The notes under the pieces were generated by a model that saw only the letters and a list, made by a program, of their open reading frames with translations, was not told where the DNA came from and did not search any database. 64,000 nt of DNA from Aspergillus flavus (taxonomy: Eukaryota > Ascomycota > Eurotiomycetes > Eurotiales > Aspergillaceae): the NCBI RefSeq assembly GCF_009017415.1, contig NC_092409.1:1364001-1428000 (forward strand), given 5' to 3'. Numbering within the stretch: the first letter of the stretch is position 1; every line of letters begins with the position of its first letter. This document shows positions 25,465 through 37,575 of the stretch, piece by piece. The translations under genes were made by a program, and so were the position numbers.

Positions 25465-28400
25465 ATGCTTGGTGCGAACGAGGATACCTTCTACAACCCG
25501 CTGGAGTCTCCAGTGACGAATGTATCAAAGATGATTACTGCAACTGCCCCCCATAGCACACCGTTGCCTAAGCCGATATTGAAAAATGCGAGTTTCAACC
25601 ATGATCCGGATCGGGTACCACTCACAGTCGACGAGCTCGTCCGAAGCCGTGCATCTCTTGGTTCAGAACAACCCGTGATATGTTATCCAAGGACCGGCAT
25701 TGAATATGTGGACTACCCTTTGCGCCAACTAGACATCTTCTCCTTTCGGGTCGCTGGAGCCATAGCTGCTAAGGTCCCGTCTCGGGCTTCCTCGAGAGAC
25801 ACCCCAACAGTTGTTTCACTATTGGGAACCTCCGACCTCAGCTACCTTGTTATGCTCCTCGCAGTGGCGAAGCTGGGACACACCGGACTGCTTCTCTCAA
25901 CCCGGATCTCTATCGAAGCTTACGTGTCATTGTTGGAAAGAACAAACTCGCGCCATGTTTTCATCCATGAATCTTTTAAAGCCACAGCCGAGGAGCTCAA
26001 GCAGCGGCTCCCGGATCTGCAAGTTGAGGTGATCCCAACACAGGAATTCTTCAATTACCCGATTCCAGAGGGGAACGTCGATACGAACATGGTTCCCTGG
26101 CTAGATCCTGTGGCCGAATCCAAACACCTGGCGTGGATCATTCACTCCAGTGGCTCAACTGGTCTCCCAAAACCGATCTACCAGACTCAAGCAGCGGCCG
26201 TCAGGAACTATTCCGGTCATATGAATATGTCTGGATTCATAACTTTACCACTCTACCATAATCATGGAATCAGTGTACTGTTCCGGACAATCTACTCATC
26301 AAAGAGGCTCTATCTCTACAACGCTGAACTTCCGCTCACCCGGCAGCACCTGCTGGATATTATGCAAGCGCATCCTCTCGAGATCTTCTATGGAGTACCG
26401 TACGCCTTGAAATTGCTCGCCGAGACAGAGGAGGGTATTGCTGCTCTTGCACAGTTCAAGGCGGTTATGTTCGGAGGATCTGCGTGCCCGGACTCGTTGG
26501 GAAACCTTCTTGTTGAGAACAACGTTAACCTTATAAGTCACTACGGATCGTACGTATACGTAGATATAATGGTTGACCTTTGGCTAACTTGGACTGTAGA
26601 ACGGAAACTGGTCAGCTGATGACCTCCTTCAGGCCGCGGGAGGATAAAGAATGGGACTACCTAAGGCCTTCCGAGGCAGTAAAGAAATATCTGCGATTTG
26701 AGGAGCGCTACCCGGGGATATTTGAACTGATTTGCCTCGACGGTTGGCCTTCGAAGGTCATTTCCAATCGACCAGATGGGTCCTATGCCACCAAGGATCT
26801 GTTCGTGAAGCATCCGACCCTGGAAGCGTATAAGTATTACGCCCGGCTAGATGACACGATTGTCCTCGTCAACGGAGAAAAGGTTAACCCCCTTGATATG
26901 GAAGGAAGGGTCAGACAGCTCAATACAATCTCCGAGGCTATTGTTTTCGGAGCAGGCAAGGCTAGCATCGGGCTGGCGGTTGTTCGTGCGCCTGGGACTG
27001 CCTCCATGCCTGATCAGGAACTTATTGAGAGTATCTGGCCCGCCGTCGAGGCGGCACATGAAGCAATGCCAGCGTACGGACAGCTCTCGAAAAGCATGGT
27101 CCGCGTGTTACCGGAAGATACACCTTACCCGCGCACGGACAAGGGAACCATTATCCGACAAAGATTCTACAAAGAATTCAGCAATCTGATCGAAGAAGCA
27201 TATGAGGCGGAGGATGCCATGAGTGGATCGCTTGTCCTATCCGAAACCGAGCTCAAGGCCTTCCTCAAGGATCAGTTACGTGACATTCTTGCGCACAGAA
27301 AGGAAGATGAACTGACGGAAGATGCCGACTTCTTTGCCCTTGGAATGGACTCCCTCCAGGCTACCCAGCTTCGATCTATCCTCATGAAAACGCTCAATAC
27401 TAACGGCCAAAAGCTTGGCCTGAATGTGGCGTTTGAGCATCCTACAATCGGGTCTTTGGCTCTCCACCTTGATTCCCTTCACTCAGGAGCTACAACTGAT
27501 GTTCAGTCTGTCGAAGATCAAATGGCCGAATTGATATCGAAGTATAGCGACTTCCAGAAACACGTTCCAATGTCGAATGGCTTAGACGGGAGATATATTG
27601 TAGGTTCTCTAAACCAGCTCCCGAAGAATCGAAACTAACACAATGCAGGTTATCACAGGTGCTACAGGTTCATTAGGAGCTCACGTAGTCAGGAAGCTTT
27701 CTGTCCGTCCAGAGGTGCAGAAGATCTACTGTCTTGTCCGCGCCGGCTCACCAATCGAAGGCTACAGTCGGGTACTCCAATCCATGCGCAGTCGCCGCGT
27801 GTTTGATGGCCTTACGGACGTTGCCAAACAGAAAATCGTTGCTCTTCCATCCGACCTATCTCAGGCGACTTTGGGACTAGATGCTACAACCTACAGTACC
27901 TTGACCTCGGAGATCACTGATGTCATTCATTGCGCCTGGTCTGTAAACTTCAACATGCACCTCAGCAGCTTCGAGAAGGACAGCATCGGAGGTCTCAAGA
28001 ATCTCCTAGACCTATGTCTCAAGGCCCAACGACCAGCACCAGCCTCATTTAACTTCTGTTCTTCAATCAGCTCAGTGGTGGGTACGGTCGAGGACGACAT
28101 TTCCGAAGCACTCCCTAAGAAACTCTCATATGCCCAAAACATGGGCTACGCCCAATCAAAGCTCGTAAGCGAACACATATGCATGAACGCCGCACAACAA
28201 GCGGGCATCTGTGCGAGAGTACTCCGAATCGGCCAGGTGATTGGTGACCAAGACCACGGTGTCTGGAACTCAACAGAGGCCATCCCACTCATGCTACAAG
28301 CCGCAACAACTATCGGGGCACTCCCGAAACTCAACGAGTCACCTCTGTGGCTCCCAGTGGACACAGTTGCGGGCACTGTCACTGACATTTCCCTATCCAG

Positions 28401-28770
28401 CACGGCGATCTCCAAGCCCGACGCAGAGCTTGTCTTCAACATCGTCAGCCATCACCCGTTCCACTGGACAAAGGACCTCCTCCCCTATGTTCGCGAGGCA
28501 GGTCTGGAGTTCGAGGAGCTAGAGCAACGAGACTGGATCCACCGCTTGAGAACATCGAACCCGGACCCCGTCGCCAACCCGCCTATCAAGCTTGTTGATT
28601 TCTTCGCAAGCAAGTATGACACCGATAAGCCACGACGGTCGTTCAACTGGCATACTGAACGGGCAAGGGAAGTGTCAAATACTTTGGCAGATGCAAGGCC
28701 TCTGGATCGGGAGCTTGTGGGAAAAATGATAGAGTATTTCCGGAAGGAATGCTGGTCTCTGAAGAATTGA
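25465..28770 (+). CDS. NRPS-like A-T-R enzyme (carboxylic acid reductase type)
   Basis: Single-module enzyme that should activate a carboxylic acid with ATP, load it on a phosphopantetheine arm and release it reductively with NADPH as aldehyde or alcohol. Exons 25465-26549, 26600-27599 and 27649-28770 give 1068 residues. The adenylation domain has the A3 loop HSSGSTGLPKP (227-237), the A5 motif YGSTETG rebuilt across the first intron, YYARLDD and PRTDKGT. The thiolation domain carries FFALGMDSLQ with S613 as the carrier serine. The reductase domain starts with VITGATGSLG across the 49-base second intron and has the short-chain dehydrogenase-type Y862/K866 pair (YAQSK). There is no condensation domain, so this is not a peptide synthetase. 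The substrate cannot be read by eye. Zn2Cys6 regulators lie on both sides. Confidence 0.92.
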
Positions 28771-29033
28771 TTTGATCTGATTTTTCTATTTTCCATAATG
28801 TATCTACATTTATCTCCTTTTATATTTAGAAATCCTGTTTGAAGACTAACTCGATTAAGGTTGCCGCTAGCGCACTCGTTGACCCGTTTGGGTTTAGTTG
28901 GTTTTCTCTTTTCTACTACTTGAAAGTAACTCTCCTATACTTCCATCTCATCTAAATGCCTGAAATTATGTCTGCAATTCCCTAAGAGCATTTCGATTGG
29001 GGGAATCCCTCTTGGATGATTGCATGCTATACG

Positions 29034-30909
29034 ATGTACGCGCCGCTACCCCGACGGCCCCGGAAAACCAACATTAGCAGAAGCAGAAACGGTTGCGTTC
29101 CTTGTCGACAGAAAAAGCGCAAGGTAGATGGGATCACCGCCAATTTCAGACGCAGGTGCACTTACTGATACTATTAGTTTCCAGTGCGATGAAGCTCGGC
29201 CACAATGTATCCGATGTGCTCGTACAGGGGCTATGTGCTGGTTCCAGAAGACGCCGCTACGGTTTCGTTCCGTGGATACGAATAAAAGCATAGGGTCGAA
29301 AGCCTTGGAGGGTGACCGGTCGAAATATGATGTGATCACCATAGATGGACCATCTAAGCCTGTGCGACATGGTGGTTGGCAGGGGCTTAATGGTTGCAGT
29401 TCACGCGCAGAGGACTGCTTGTTTTCATATACCATCCTGGAGCCTGCTTCGCCGCTAAATGAGAAGGAGCAAATATCTTTACAGGACAGCCCTATAGGCA
29501 AGACTACTGAGCAACTGTATTTATCCTACTTCACACAAGAATTGATGAGCATGTTGCCGGAAAGCGTCCGAGCGGTTGCCTCCAGGATGACAGAACTGTC
29601 TGGTCTTCGTGAGGCTGCCATCGCCCTCTCCGCTGCCCGACTGGCATCCATCGAAAGCGCACCACAACTGTCACCGCTACGGAAACCTCGTTTGCAGCAC
29701 TTTTCTGAAGCGCTTAGTCGATTTATCTCCGCGGTCCAGCAGATCCGATCTCATCCTACGGATATAGAGAATGTGCTCGCCGCAGTCATACATCTGGTTC
29801 TCTTCGAATTAGAAGTAGGGACACTCTGGGGTGTCTGTTGCCATGTTTCCGGGCTCGAGAACTTGCTCAAGCTGCACCAGGATGTTCTAATGGAGTCACA
29901 CTATGGTCGAACTCTTCTGCGAGCTGGTGCTTTTCTCGGGATACGGACTCTATTCTTGCTGAGTCCGCTCACTTCGTTCGATATTGAACCTGCGACAGGG
30001 AGGTACTTTCAGAGACTATTCGACGGAATAGCTCAGCCACAAGAGATCATATATATAAATATGACCAGAGCTGTATCGATGACGACGCGTCTTATTCTGA
30101 CTCACTGTATGCAGTATGATCATGAGACCTGGAATATCGTGGCGGGCAAGGTCTATAATCAATTCCTAGATGCCCCCATGCAGCCAGCGGATACTTCCAT
30201 ATTACCTGAAACAACCGAAGGACCAGATATCTTTATATACCTGAAAGAATTAGAGGAGCGAAATGAATCCGTCATCTCCGATTCGAGCTACGAACCGCTC
30301 GACACGATGCTTTCAAAATTAAGAGGGTCGAGGCCCCACAATATGCACTCCTTTCTCAATATCCCCGGTATAAATCCAATCAGATTCGATCAATGTGAAG
30401 ACGCCATCTTCCACGCCATATATGCTCTCACGCATATCTACTGCGACGGGGAGCTTCTCCAAAGTCTACTCTACCAACAGGAAATCGAAAGCAATCTCCA
30501 TGTGACCGATTATGTAAAGATGATCCTTGGTATCGCAAAAGGTTACAACCCGGCAAGCTGTTTCTGCGACAGTGTCTACAACATCAACATTAGCTGGGTA
30601 TTGATCTTGCTAGCCTTGCGTTGGCCAACTGAGGAGGTCATGGTTTACCTCAAAGATGACTTCCTTCCGCGTTTACAGGGCACAGATACTCTGCGGGAGG
30701 ACACAGTAGGGTCACTACCATCCTTCTCGCGGATCGTGAATGTATTACACACGGAAACAAAACGTGGCCGCAGAATTTACACAATGCAACCTGTCTACGC
30801 AGACTCTGATGAGCAGGAGCATTTTTTCCTGATGAACCAGGTGAAAGGATATGCGATCCATGGCCGAGACAGTGAGGGTCACTTCTTCAATGACTATGTC
30901 TCTACTTGA
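29034..30909 (+). CDS. Zn2Cys6 transcription factor, second regulator of the block
   Basis: Fungal regulator of 604 residues. Exons are 29034-29123 and 29185-30909. The finger lies at the very N-terminus: C21, C24, C31, C38, C41 and C48 (spacing 2-6-6-2-6). The intron falls exactly before the codon for the third cysteine, as in the short Zn2Cys6 gene at 19420. Without splicing the ORF loses half of the finger. The rest resembles the fungal-specific transcription factor 2 group (LYLSYFTQEL, then a long helical region with Leu/Ala-rich segments). It starts 263 bases after the stop of the A-T-R reductase on the same strand, which makes it a good candidate pathway regulator; this is inference from position only. 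Confidence 0.88.
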
Positions 30910-31100
30910 TACTGGGCTTTGCTCAGCACGTACGTCCTCGTTAACATCTTCTGCTTGGCCTAATCCGAAGGGATCCCCTAAGCAAGCGCACATACTATAC
31001 ACATTCCAACCAAGCAAAGCAAGACCAGTCTATATAGGCAAGAAATATACAAAAGACCCAAGAACCACACAACCTAACCTTTATAACCAAGCCCAAACCC

Positions 31101-31473
31101 CTACTTCAACCCACCATCCCCTCTCCCCACTACACCCCCCAGTCCCAACCTCTTATCCATCAAAAACTCCCTCCCTCCAGCCCGATAATACCCCAATCCC
31201 AACCTCCTCTCCTCCCCATCCACCCGATCATCAAACGCATTCCGTCGTCGAAAGAAAACACAACACACTGTAATCCCAACTAACAGAACCCTATTCCTAT
31301 AAGCTTTTCTGTCCCAACAATTGTCCCCATGTATTTGAGGATTCTAGGGTCGATACTTACGTTCCCAGGATTATGGCCGGGATGCCGGCTGTTAGGAAAG
31401 CGCTGGTTGGTTTCTCGCAGGGAGCGCTGGTGGGGTCTGAGTCTGTGGTGCAGGTTCGCGGGTAGGGGGGCAT
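31101..31473 (-). CDS. small single-pass membrane protein (spliced, 100 residues)
   Basis: Not a family I can name. Exons 31473-31361 and 31290-31101 join in phase across a 70-base intron with a GTAAGT donor and an AATAG acceptor. The product begins MPPYPRTCTTDSDPTSAPC. It has one strongly hydrophobic segment (about residues 27-52) whose coding is split by the intron (ILGT then VLLVGITVCCVFF), then a stop-transfer FRRR and a basic, Gly-rich cytoplasmic tail. The short Cys-containing N-terminus would lie outside. A hydrophobic helix assembled precisely by splicing, with an arginine flank, argues for a real gene. It sits between the second Zn2Cys6 regulator and rev1, and could belong to either neighbourhood or to neither. 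Confidence 0.65.
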
Positions 31474-32008
31474 TTGTGCTTTGTTTTTGTTTTTATTTTA
31501 TTTTTCTCAGATATGTGTGTAGGTTCTTCGGTGATAGTGTTCGGTTAATTGAGAGGAGGTGATTGAATAGAAGATTCCATGGGTGGATTGTGGTGGTTGT
31601 TAGACTTTCATATATATATGTAGTCATGGTGGTATGAGATTTATGGTGTATATAGGTAGACTTGGGGCTATGGATCTGGACTAACCGGATGAGGTGAACC
31701 GGTGCGCTGGTGCTTGAGTTTCATGTTATAAATATTAGATTTGGAAGAGTCGTGTTCCAGAGTGCTTCATTCAACTGAGTGGGATGAGTTGTGATCATTT
31801 GGGATTTACATTCAATACGTTATATAACGGGAAAGTCATTTATACACCAAGGATATTGGGCCTGTGGAAGATAAAATAGGTAATTGTGGCTTTTCTAAAA
31901 ACACCGTAACCCATGCTTTGCACCAAAACTCCATGTCGTCAAGGATATATCAGCGTAACGGGCGTTGCCATATAAATACAGCCTTAGAAATATATATACA
32001 TGAGCAGG
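31474..32008. other. intergenic region between small membrane gene and rev1
   Basis: Holds the presumed promoter of the small minus-strand gene and the 3' region of rev1. No other gene is supported; short TATATATATG and TATAAATA patches occur. Confidence 0.5.
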
Positions 32009-35000
32009 TTACGAGAATTCCACAGGAGGTAAGCCTCTTTCCGCCAATCCCGCGAGGATATTCTCTTGGAGTAACTTCAACGCACCATCCCATGCGATTG
32101 TACTCTGGGAGCCACGGGCCAAGCCCACCGGGGAACCTTGTCCATCGGGCGGCTCGCTAATCTCATCTTTGGCATCTTCGACTAGCCACATCAGCCAGCG
32201 AACAACCGACACAGCCTTGTCGACGTCCTTCTCATCGATGACGACACGTTTCACGTACCGAGCGAGTGATTCTACGTCCTCGTCGAAGGGTCCATCATCG
32301 GCGAAGGTTGCGTGCCAGGCGCTGACAGCATCCCGCAAATCAGACAAGTTGGAGAGTTTTTGGGAGGTGAAGGTGGGCCTCTCGGGCAAAGGTGGTAGAC
32401 AGAGGCGCTTTTGTGGCGCAGAAGGTTCAGAAGCCGATGGCTTATTCTGTATTCTCTGGGCGGCGCTACCGGGACGCTGTAGCATCCGAGATCTTTTCTG
32501 CTCTTCAAGTACTTCACGACGGATGTCCTCGGGTAGTGCTGCAAGGAACTCCTCGGATACACCATTCTGTTCCACTGAAGGGGATTCTTGCCTTTTAGGG
32601 GGGTCCTCATCAAGATTAGGGGTGGGTGTAGTAGATCTCGGGACGGCGAAACTTGAATGAGTGAGTCGTAGGTTGCCGACTGCTTTAGTACTTGGGCGAC
32701 CGCGCTTTCTCTTCGTCGGCGTCGTCGGCTTCTTCAATTTGAGTGAGCCAGACGAAGAGGGGCGGGAGGTCGAGGTAGCTGGTGCTACTGAGGCTGTAGT
32801 TTGCGGGCCATTGGTCCTTGAGGACTGATCATAGTAACCCAGGACTTCAGCTCGCACATCGTCTGGTAAAGCAGCTAAAGCATCTGGATCTAGCTGGGAT
32901 TGAGGAGGGAGTGTTGTGCCATCGAAAGGGTGTGCACGCCGACTCGGAGGGCAAGGTGGCTTCGCTTGCGATATAAGTTTCGATCGAATGTCATTTGGAA
33001 GTTCAGCAACAACTTTCGGGTCAGGCTGGGATGGCATTATAAACTGAGTTCCCGATATATTTAGTGGTTTGTGATTGCGGTCGTTCAAAGACGGCCTATG
33101 GATGACGGAATCAGTCTCTCCTTTGCGAGGACTGGCCAAGTCATCTGGATCGTGGCTTTTGTGGATGTTTCTGCGAGCGGGAGATGTCTTGAAGTTCAGC
33201 TGTTGTTGGCTATTGTCGAGATTTCCCATGTTCCCAGGTTTAAGAGGTTCCAGTTTAGTCATTTGAACCCCTAGACCTCTGAGATCGCCGGGCGTGATGG
33301 CAAGACTTCTTAGCATAGAAACAGCCTCTTTCCCCAGCGTTTCTGCTGCATTGGTGGCTACCCCAAGTATCACACTCTTGTTGAATACATCACACTTCCC
33401 ATGGCCTAAATGTTTGACTGGCTCCAGGGGTGCATCCGCTGCCCTTCTCATGACCTTTAGGGTCAACTGCTTGCCTTTAACTAGGTTTTCAACGAGTCTC
33501 CGGTGTAATTCTTCGCACAGAGATTGCACAAAATCGTCGGCTTGAGCTTGGTTGACGAAACGAATACCCCAGTTGACCTCGGCAGAGACAGATTTCCTCA
33601 TTACCTCACTCCCAACTTCTGTGCGGTCGATTCCCCGAGCATAATCCCAGATCTTCGCTCCAAGCTTCGGCCCAAGCGTAGAAGTAAGTTTTTCACGCGT
33701 AAGTTCCCTCACGTCCTTCACAAGCTTAACACCGAGTTCTTCAAGTTTGCCTCCCAGACTGTGCCCAACACCCGGTAGGTCTTGGACTGTCAGGCCCCCG
33801 ATAAAGTCTAGAACAGCGTCGGGTTTGAGTTGGAATTGTCCAGCGGGCTTTGCTTTGCGCAATGCAACCTTTGCCTGTAGAATGTTCCCACCGATTCCAA
33901 TCGATACAGCACAGCCTGTTTTGTGCTTCACAGCCTCCCGCAGGCTCTGGGCTATCTCGTCTGCCTTTGCTTGTTCCCGATAAAGCGAACCCTCTGAGAT
34001 ACCCCTGCCATCTGATCCACCAGCCTCCAAGCACTGAGTAGTGACATCAATGAGTGCTTCGTCAATACTCACACTTTGCACAATTCCGTCTAGGGAAAGG
34101 ATGGCACTGTAAAATTTCTGACTTGCCTCTTCATATGCAGGGAAATCATAAGGCAACACCTTTAAATCAGGACACGCCTGTAGAGCTCCCTTCATCCACA
34201 TCCCATTCTTAACCCCATGTGCACGAGCTGCATAGTTGCAACTTGCAATTTCTGAGCCAGAGCCGGTGCCGTGCGCAACAGCAACTGGCTTTCCTTCATA
34301 ACCCGGATTTCTTAAAGTGGATACAGCCGCAAAGAAGCAGTCAAAATCCACGTGCATAATATATCGTCTTGCGCCAGGAGCACTTTTCTTCTTCGCCGGT
34401 TGAGATTGCAATTTCTCCTTCGTTGCTGCTTGAAGCTGGGCCTTCAGCTCAGCTTTCCACGTAGATAGGTGATGCAAACGAGATTCCTTATAGAATTGCT
34501 GAAGAAAATCTGGATTGACAACGCTTGAGTTCCTCATGCGTGGATCTGATAAAAGTTGCGCATTGTATGCTTCGGATGACATGTCCGGCTTGGCAGGAGA
34601 GGGGGATGAGGCAGGCTTTACGATTGCTTTAGATTTTGGTGACATGCTACGACTAGGGTTACGGGCCGTATCGCTTAATCTTGACTCGTGATCTCGTGCT
34701 TGGTCTTTCTGAGGCTCTTCTGGAAGGGGGATTTTGTTCGTCTCGTCTGTAGAGCTGAAACTTGGGAAGTCGCCGTAATCCGACTGAGACGTAGCTTTGA
34801 GCGACGAACCAGCAGCGCTATGCGGCTCAGCGATAGATACCGATGGCTGCATATTAACATCGTCCACTATGTCTAGCTCCTTTGCTCGAGAGGTGTACGG
34901 ACTTGGAAATGCTTGATCTTTGTAGCTCGAAGGCGGGCAATTCGTCTGACTGAGAATACGGCCATTGTCGAATTTGAGAACTTTCTGAGCGTAGCCCTCG

Positions 35001-35513
35001 TCCACCACCCTGAAAGAATCCCAGGGAAGTATGCGTCCGGCTTTAATACTTTCCACCACCCATGCTGGTTTTACAATACGATATCTTCGAAACTCCTCTC
35101 GCTTCTTTGGCGTGAGAGAGCTTGCGATGATATGGGTGGCCGCCGTCTTGCCGTCGAGATACTGGAGGAAACCGCCGCCATGGCTTACAATTAGGCGATG
35201 AAGGTCCTGCAGAGACGGTTGAGTGTAACCATTTACGTGCGCAACCACGCCGCGAAAGATTGGGGGGCAATCCGATACCGAGGAACGAATCTCGGCATCT
35301 AAATTCTGTAACTTGATTTTCTTGCGACGCATATAATCACGATGCCCCCCAAAGGCCGAAGCCCCATATTCTTCGCCTTCTTCATTGTCAAAGGTGTCTA
35401 GAAAGTAGCAAGTTAAAATCACTGACATCATAGCCTTGAAGAGGGTCAACGAACGTACGGTTTGCAATCCGCTTGCGCACGGTGCTAGAGTTTGCGTCAA
35501 GCAAAGAGCCCAT
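32009..35513 (-). CDS. rev1: DNA repair protein Rev1 (Y-family polymerase)
   Basis: Translesion deoxycytidyl transferase and scaffold for DNA polymerase zeta in the nucleus. Exons 35513-35459 and 35397-32009 give 1147 residues; the first exon reads MGSLLDANSS and joins in phase to TFDNEEGEEYGAS. Order: BRCT domain (about 45-140), linker, Y-family catalytic domain with D369/D371 in VDFDCFF and D464/E465 in SIDEA, helix-hairpin-helix region (LPGVGHSLGGKL) and little-finger domain. Three ubiquitin-binding (UBM-like) motifs follow (AELPNDIR, AALPDDVR, AALPEDIR), then a basic KRKRGRP patch and a C-terminal helical domain that would recruit other polymerases. It is divergent from the fpr4-like gene. 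A start at 35500 in the unspliced frame is unlikely because it would translate the intron. Confidence 0.95.
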
Positions 35514-35978
35514 GATGGGCTAGAGACCGGTTCTCATGATACTGACCCACAGCGTCAGCAATTTATGGACAAGAAACGAAGGCGACGAGAGAACTTTGGA
35601 CCAGACACGCGGTGGCGGCTGAGCTTCGTGACGAGCGGAACGAAGTCATGTGATGCGGTGAGCTACCAGGCGGTCAGTGGAGGCAGAATGGGGGGGATGG
35701 AGGCGGTGAGCCTTCTGATTGGTGACTGGGTTTTCAAAGGTCTGAAAAGTAAAAGAAAAAAAAAAAAAAAAAGCGGATCCACTTATGCTCCCTTCGGAGG
35801 ATCCGCAGTTAAGACTAGTTGACGGTATCAATCAAAACTTTTCCTCAGGATTCGTTCGTCTCTTCTCGTCCCTTCTCTCATTGCTTCTGTTTGTTTTTCC
35901 TTACCTCTTACCTCTACCTTCCTTTCACCTTTCCTCTTCCTCCTTCATACTCGTACTATCTTTGGATTTTCGCCCATC
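35514..35978. promoter_or_regulatory. shared divergent promoter region rev1/fpr4
   Basis: 465 bases between the two divergent start codons. It contains an A-run (about 35755-35772) followed at once by the inverted repeat GCGGATCC/GGATCCGC (35773-35780 and 35799-35806), then a CT-rich leader toward the fpr4 start. Assigned by position; no factor site is identified. Confidence 0.6.
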
Positions 35979-37575
35979 ATGTCTGTCCAACCTGTCGCCG
36001 TTTATGCTCTTAAGGTGCCTGCTGGAGGTGCCCTTATTCCCGCAGTGCCAGATGCTGCGGCCATGGTAAGTCAGATGGTGCCTCATAAGCATTAAATCAT
36101 TGAAGATTGAGTCTAATTGCTTTGCGATAGTTCCGTGTGAGCATGGCTGCCATCGATCCTGATGAGGAACCTGACTTCGATGGACACGATACTAACCAGC
36201 GCCCCAGAGCCACCCTCAGGATCGTGCGCGCTCCCCCCGGCCTGGATCTTGAGGACGACTCGGATGACGACTACGAGGATGTGGACTCTGATGAAGAATC
36301 CGATGATGAGGAACCCAATGGCGGTCCTAGTGACAAGGAGAAGGCTCGCAAGCTCAAGGAGCTCGCCGCTCTCAAGGAAATGGAGGAAGCCATGGACGAG
36401 GATGACGAGGATGAGGATGAGGATGAGGATGGAGAGTTCGATCTGAAGGCTGCTATCTCCAAGCTCGTCAAGGGCAAGGGCCCCGCTACTGATTCCGACG
36501 AAGATGACGAGGAAGATGAGGGCCTGGAACTCGATGAGATGGTCGTCTGCACCCTGGATACGGAGAAGGTACGATCATTGCCTTTACTGGCGCTCCGTGC
36601 TGTATTAACAATGATGCCACACAGAACCTCCAACAGCCTCTGGACATCACCGTCTCTGAGGATGAGCGTGTTTTCTTCAAGGTCACCGGTACCCACACTG
36701 TTTACTTGACCGGAAACTATGTCATGCCCATTGACCCCCATTTCCACGGTGAGGACGAGGATGAAGAAGATGAGGATGACTATGACCTTTCCCCTGATGA
36801 GGACGAGTTGGCCCTCGACCTTATGGGCGACGATGACAATGAGAGTGATGAACTTGATGGCCTCGAGAACCCCAGAATCACCGAGGTTGACAGCGATGAG
36901 GAACCCCCCAAGCTTGTTGACACCAAGGGAAAGAACAAGCGCTCTGCCCCCGCCGATGAGGAGAAGCCCGCGAAGCAGGCCAACGGCGAGGAAAGCTTGA
37001 GTAAGAAGCAGCAGAAGAAGCTTAAGAAGAACAACGGTGATGCAGCTGCTGTTGAGCAGAAGAAGGAGGCCAAGGAAGGAAAGGAGGCCAAGAAGGTCCA
37101 GTTCGCTAAGAACCTTGAGCAGGGCCCTACCCCCTCCGGCCAGGACAAGAAGCCTGCCGAGCAGACCACCGGCACCCTTGGTGTCAAGGAGGTTAAGGGC
37201 GTCAAGATTGATGACAAGAAGCTTGGAAAGGGACCTGCCGCCAAGGCCGGCAACACTGTTGCCATGAGATACATTGGAAAGCTCGAGGACGGCAAGGTCT
37301 TTGATGGTGAGTGACCACCTTGATTTTCGCGTTTGATAAAAGCATCTGTTAACCGTATCTTCTTTACAGCCAACAAGAAGGGCAAGCCTTTCACCTTCAA
37401 GCTCGGCAAGGGTGAAGTAATCAAGGGCTGGGATATTGGCGTTGCTGGTATGGCCGTTGGTGGTGAGCGCCGCATTTCGATCCCTCCTCATCTGGCCTAC
37501 GGCAAAAAGGCTCTTCCCGGCATCCCCGGCAACTCTAAGTTGATCTTTGATGTCAAGCTGCTTGAGATCAAATAG
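35979..37575 (+). CDS. fpr4: FKBP-type peptidyl-prolyl isomerase, nucleolar Fpr3/Fpr4 type
   Basis: Proline isomerase of the nucleoplasmin-like plus FKBP architecture, which acts on histones and in the nucleolus. Exons: 35979-36065, 36131-36568, 36625-37306 and 37370-37575; 470 residues. The N-terminal domain ([17 protein letters not shown]) and the TVYLTGNYV strand belong to the nucleoplasmin-like fold. They are interrupted by very acidic Asp/Glu tracts and followed by a Lys-rich region. The FKBP domain fills about the last 110 residues, with [32 protein letters not shown] and [15 protein letters not shown]. The third intron divides the DANKK codon region. Codon use is strongly biased towards C-ending codons, as in highly expressed genes. 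Divergent from rev1. Confidence 0.94.

Noticed and set aside
31329..31562. 77-codon plus-strand ORF with hydrophobic stretch
   Set aside because: It is antisense to the better-supported spliced minus-strand membrane protein.
36271..37491. 406-codon minus-strand ORF opposite the FKBP gene
   Set aside because: Arises from the acidic and Lys-rich repeats of the real gene read on the other strand (Ser/Leu runs); it crosses real introns.
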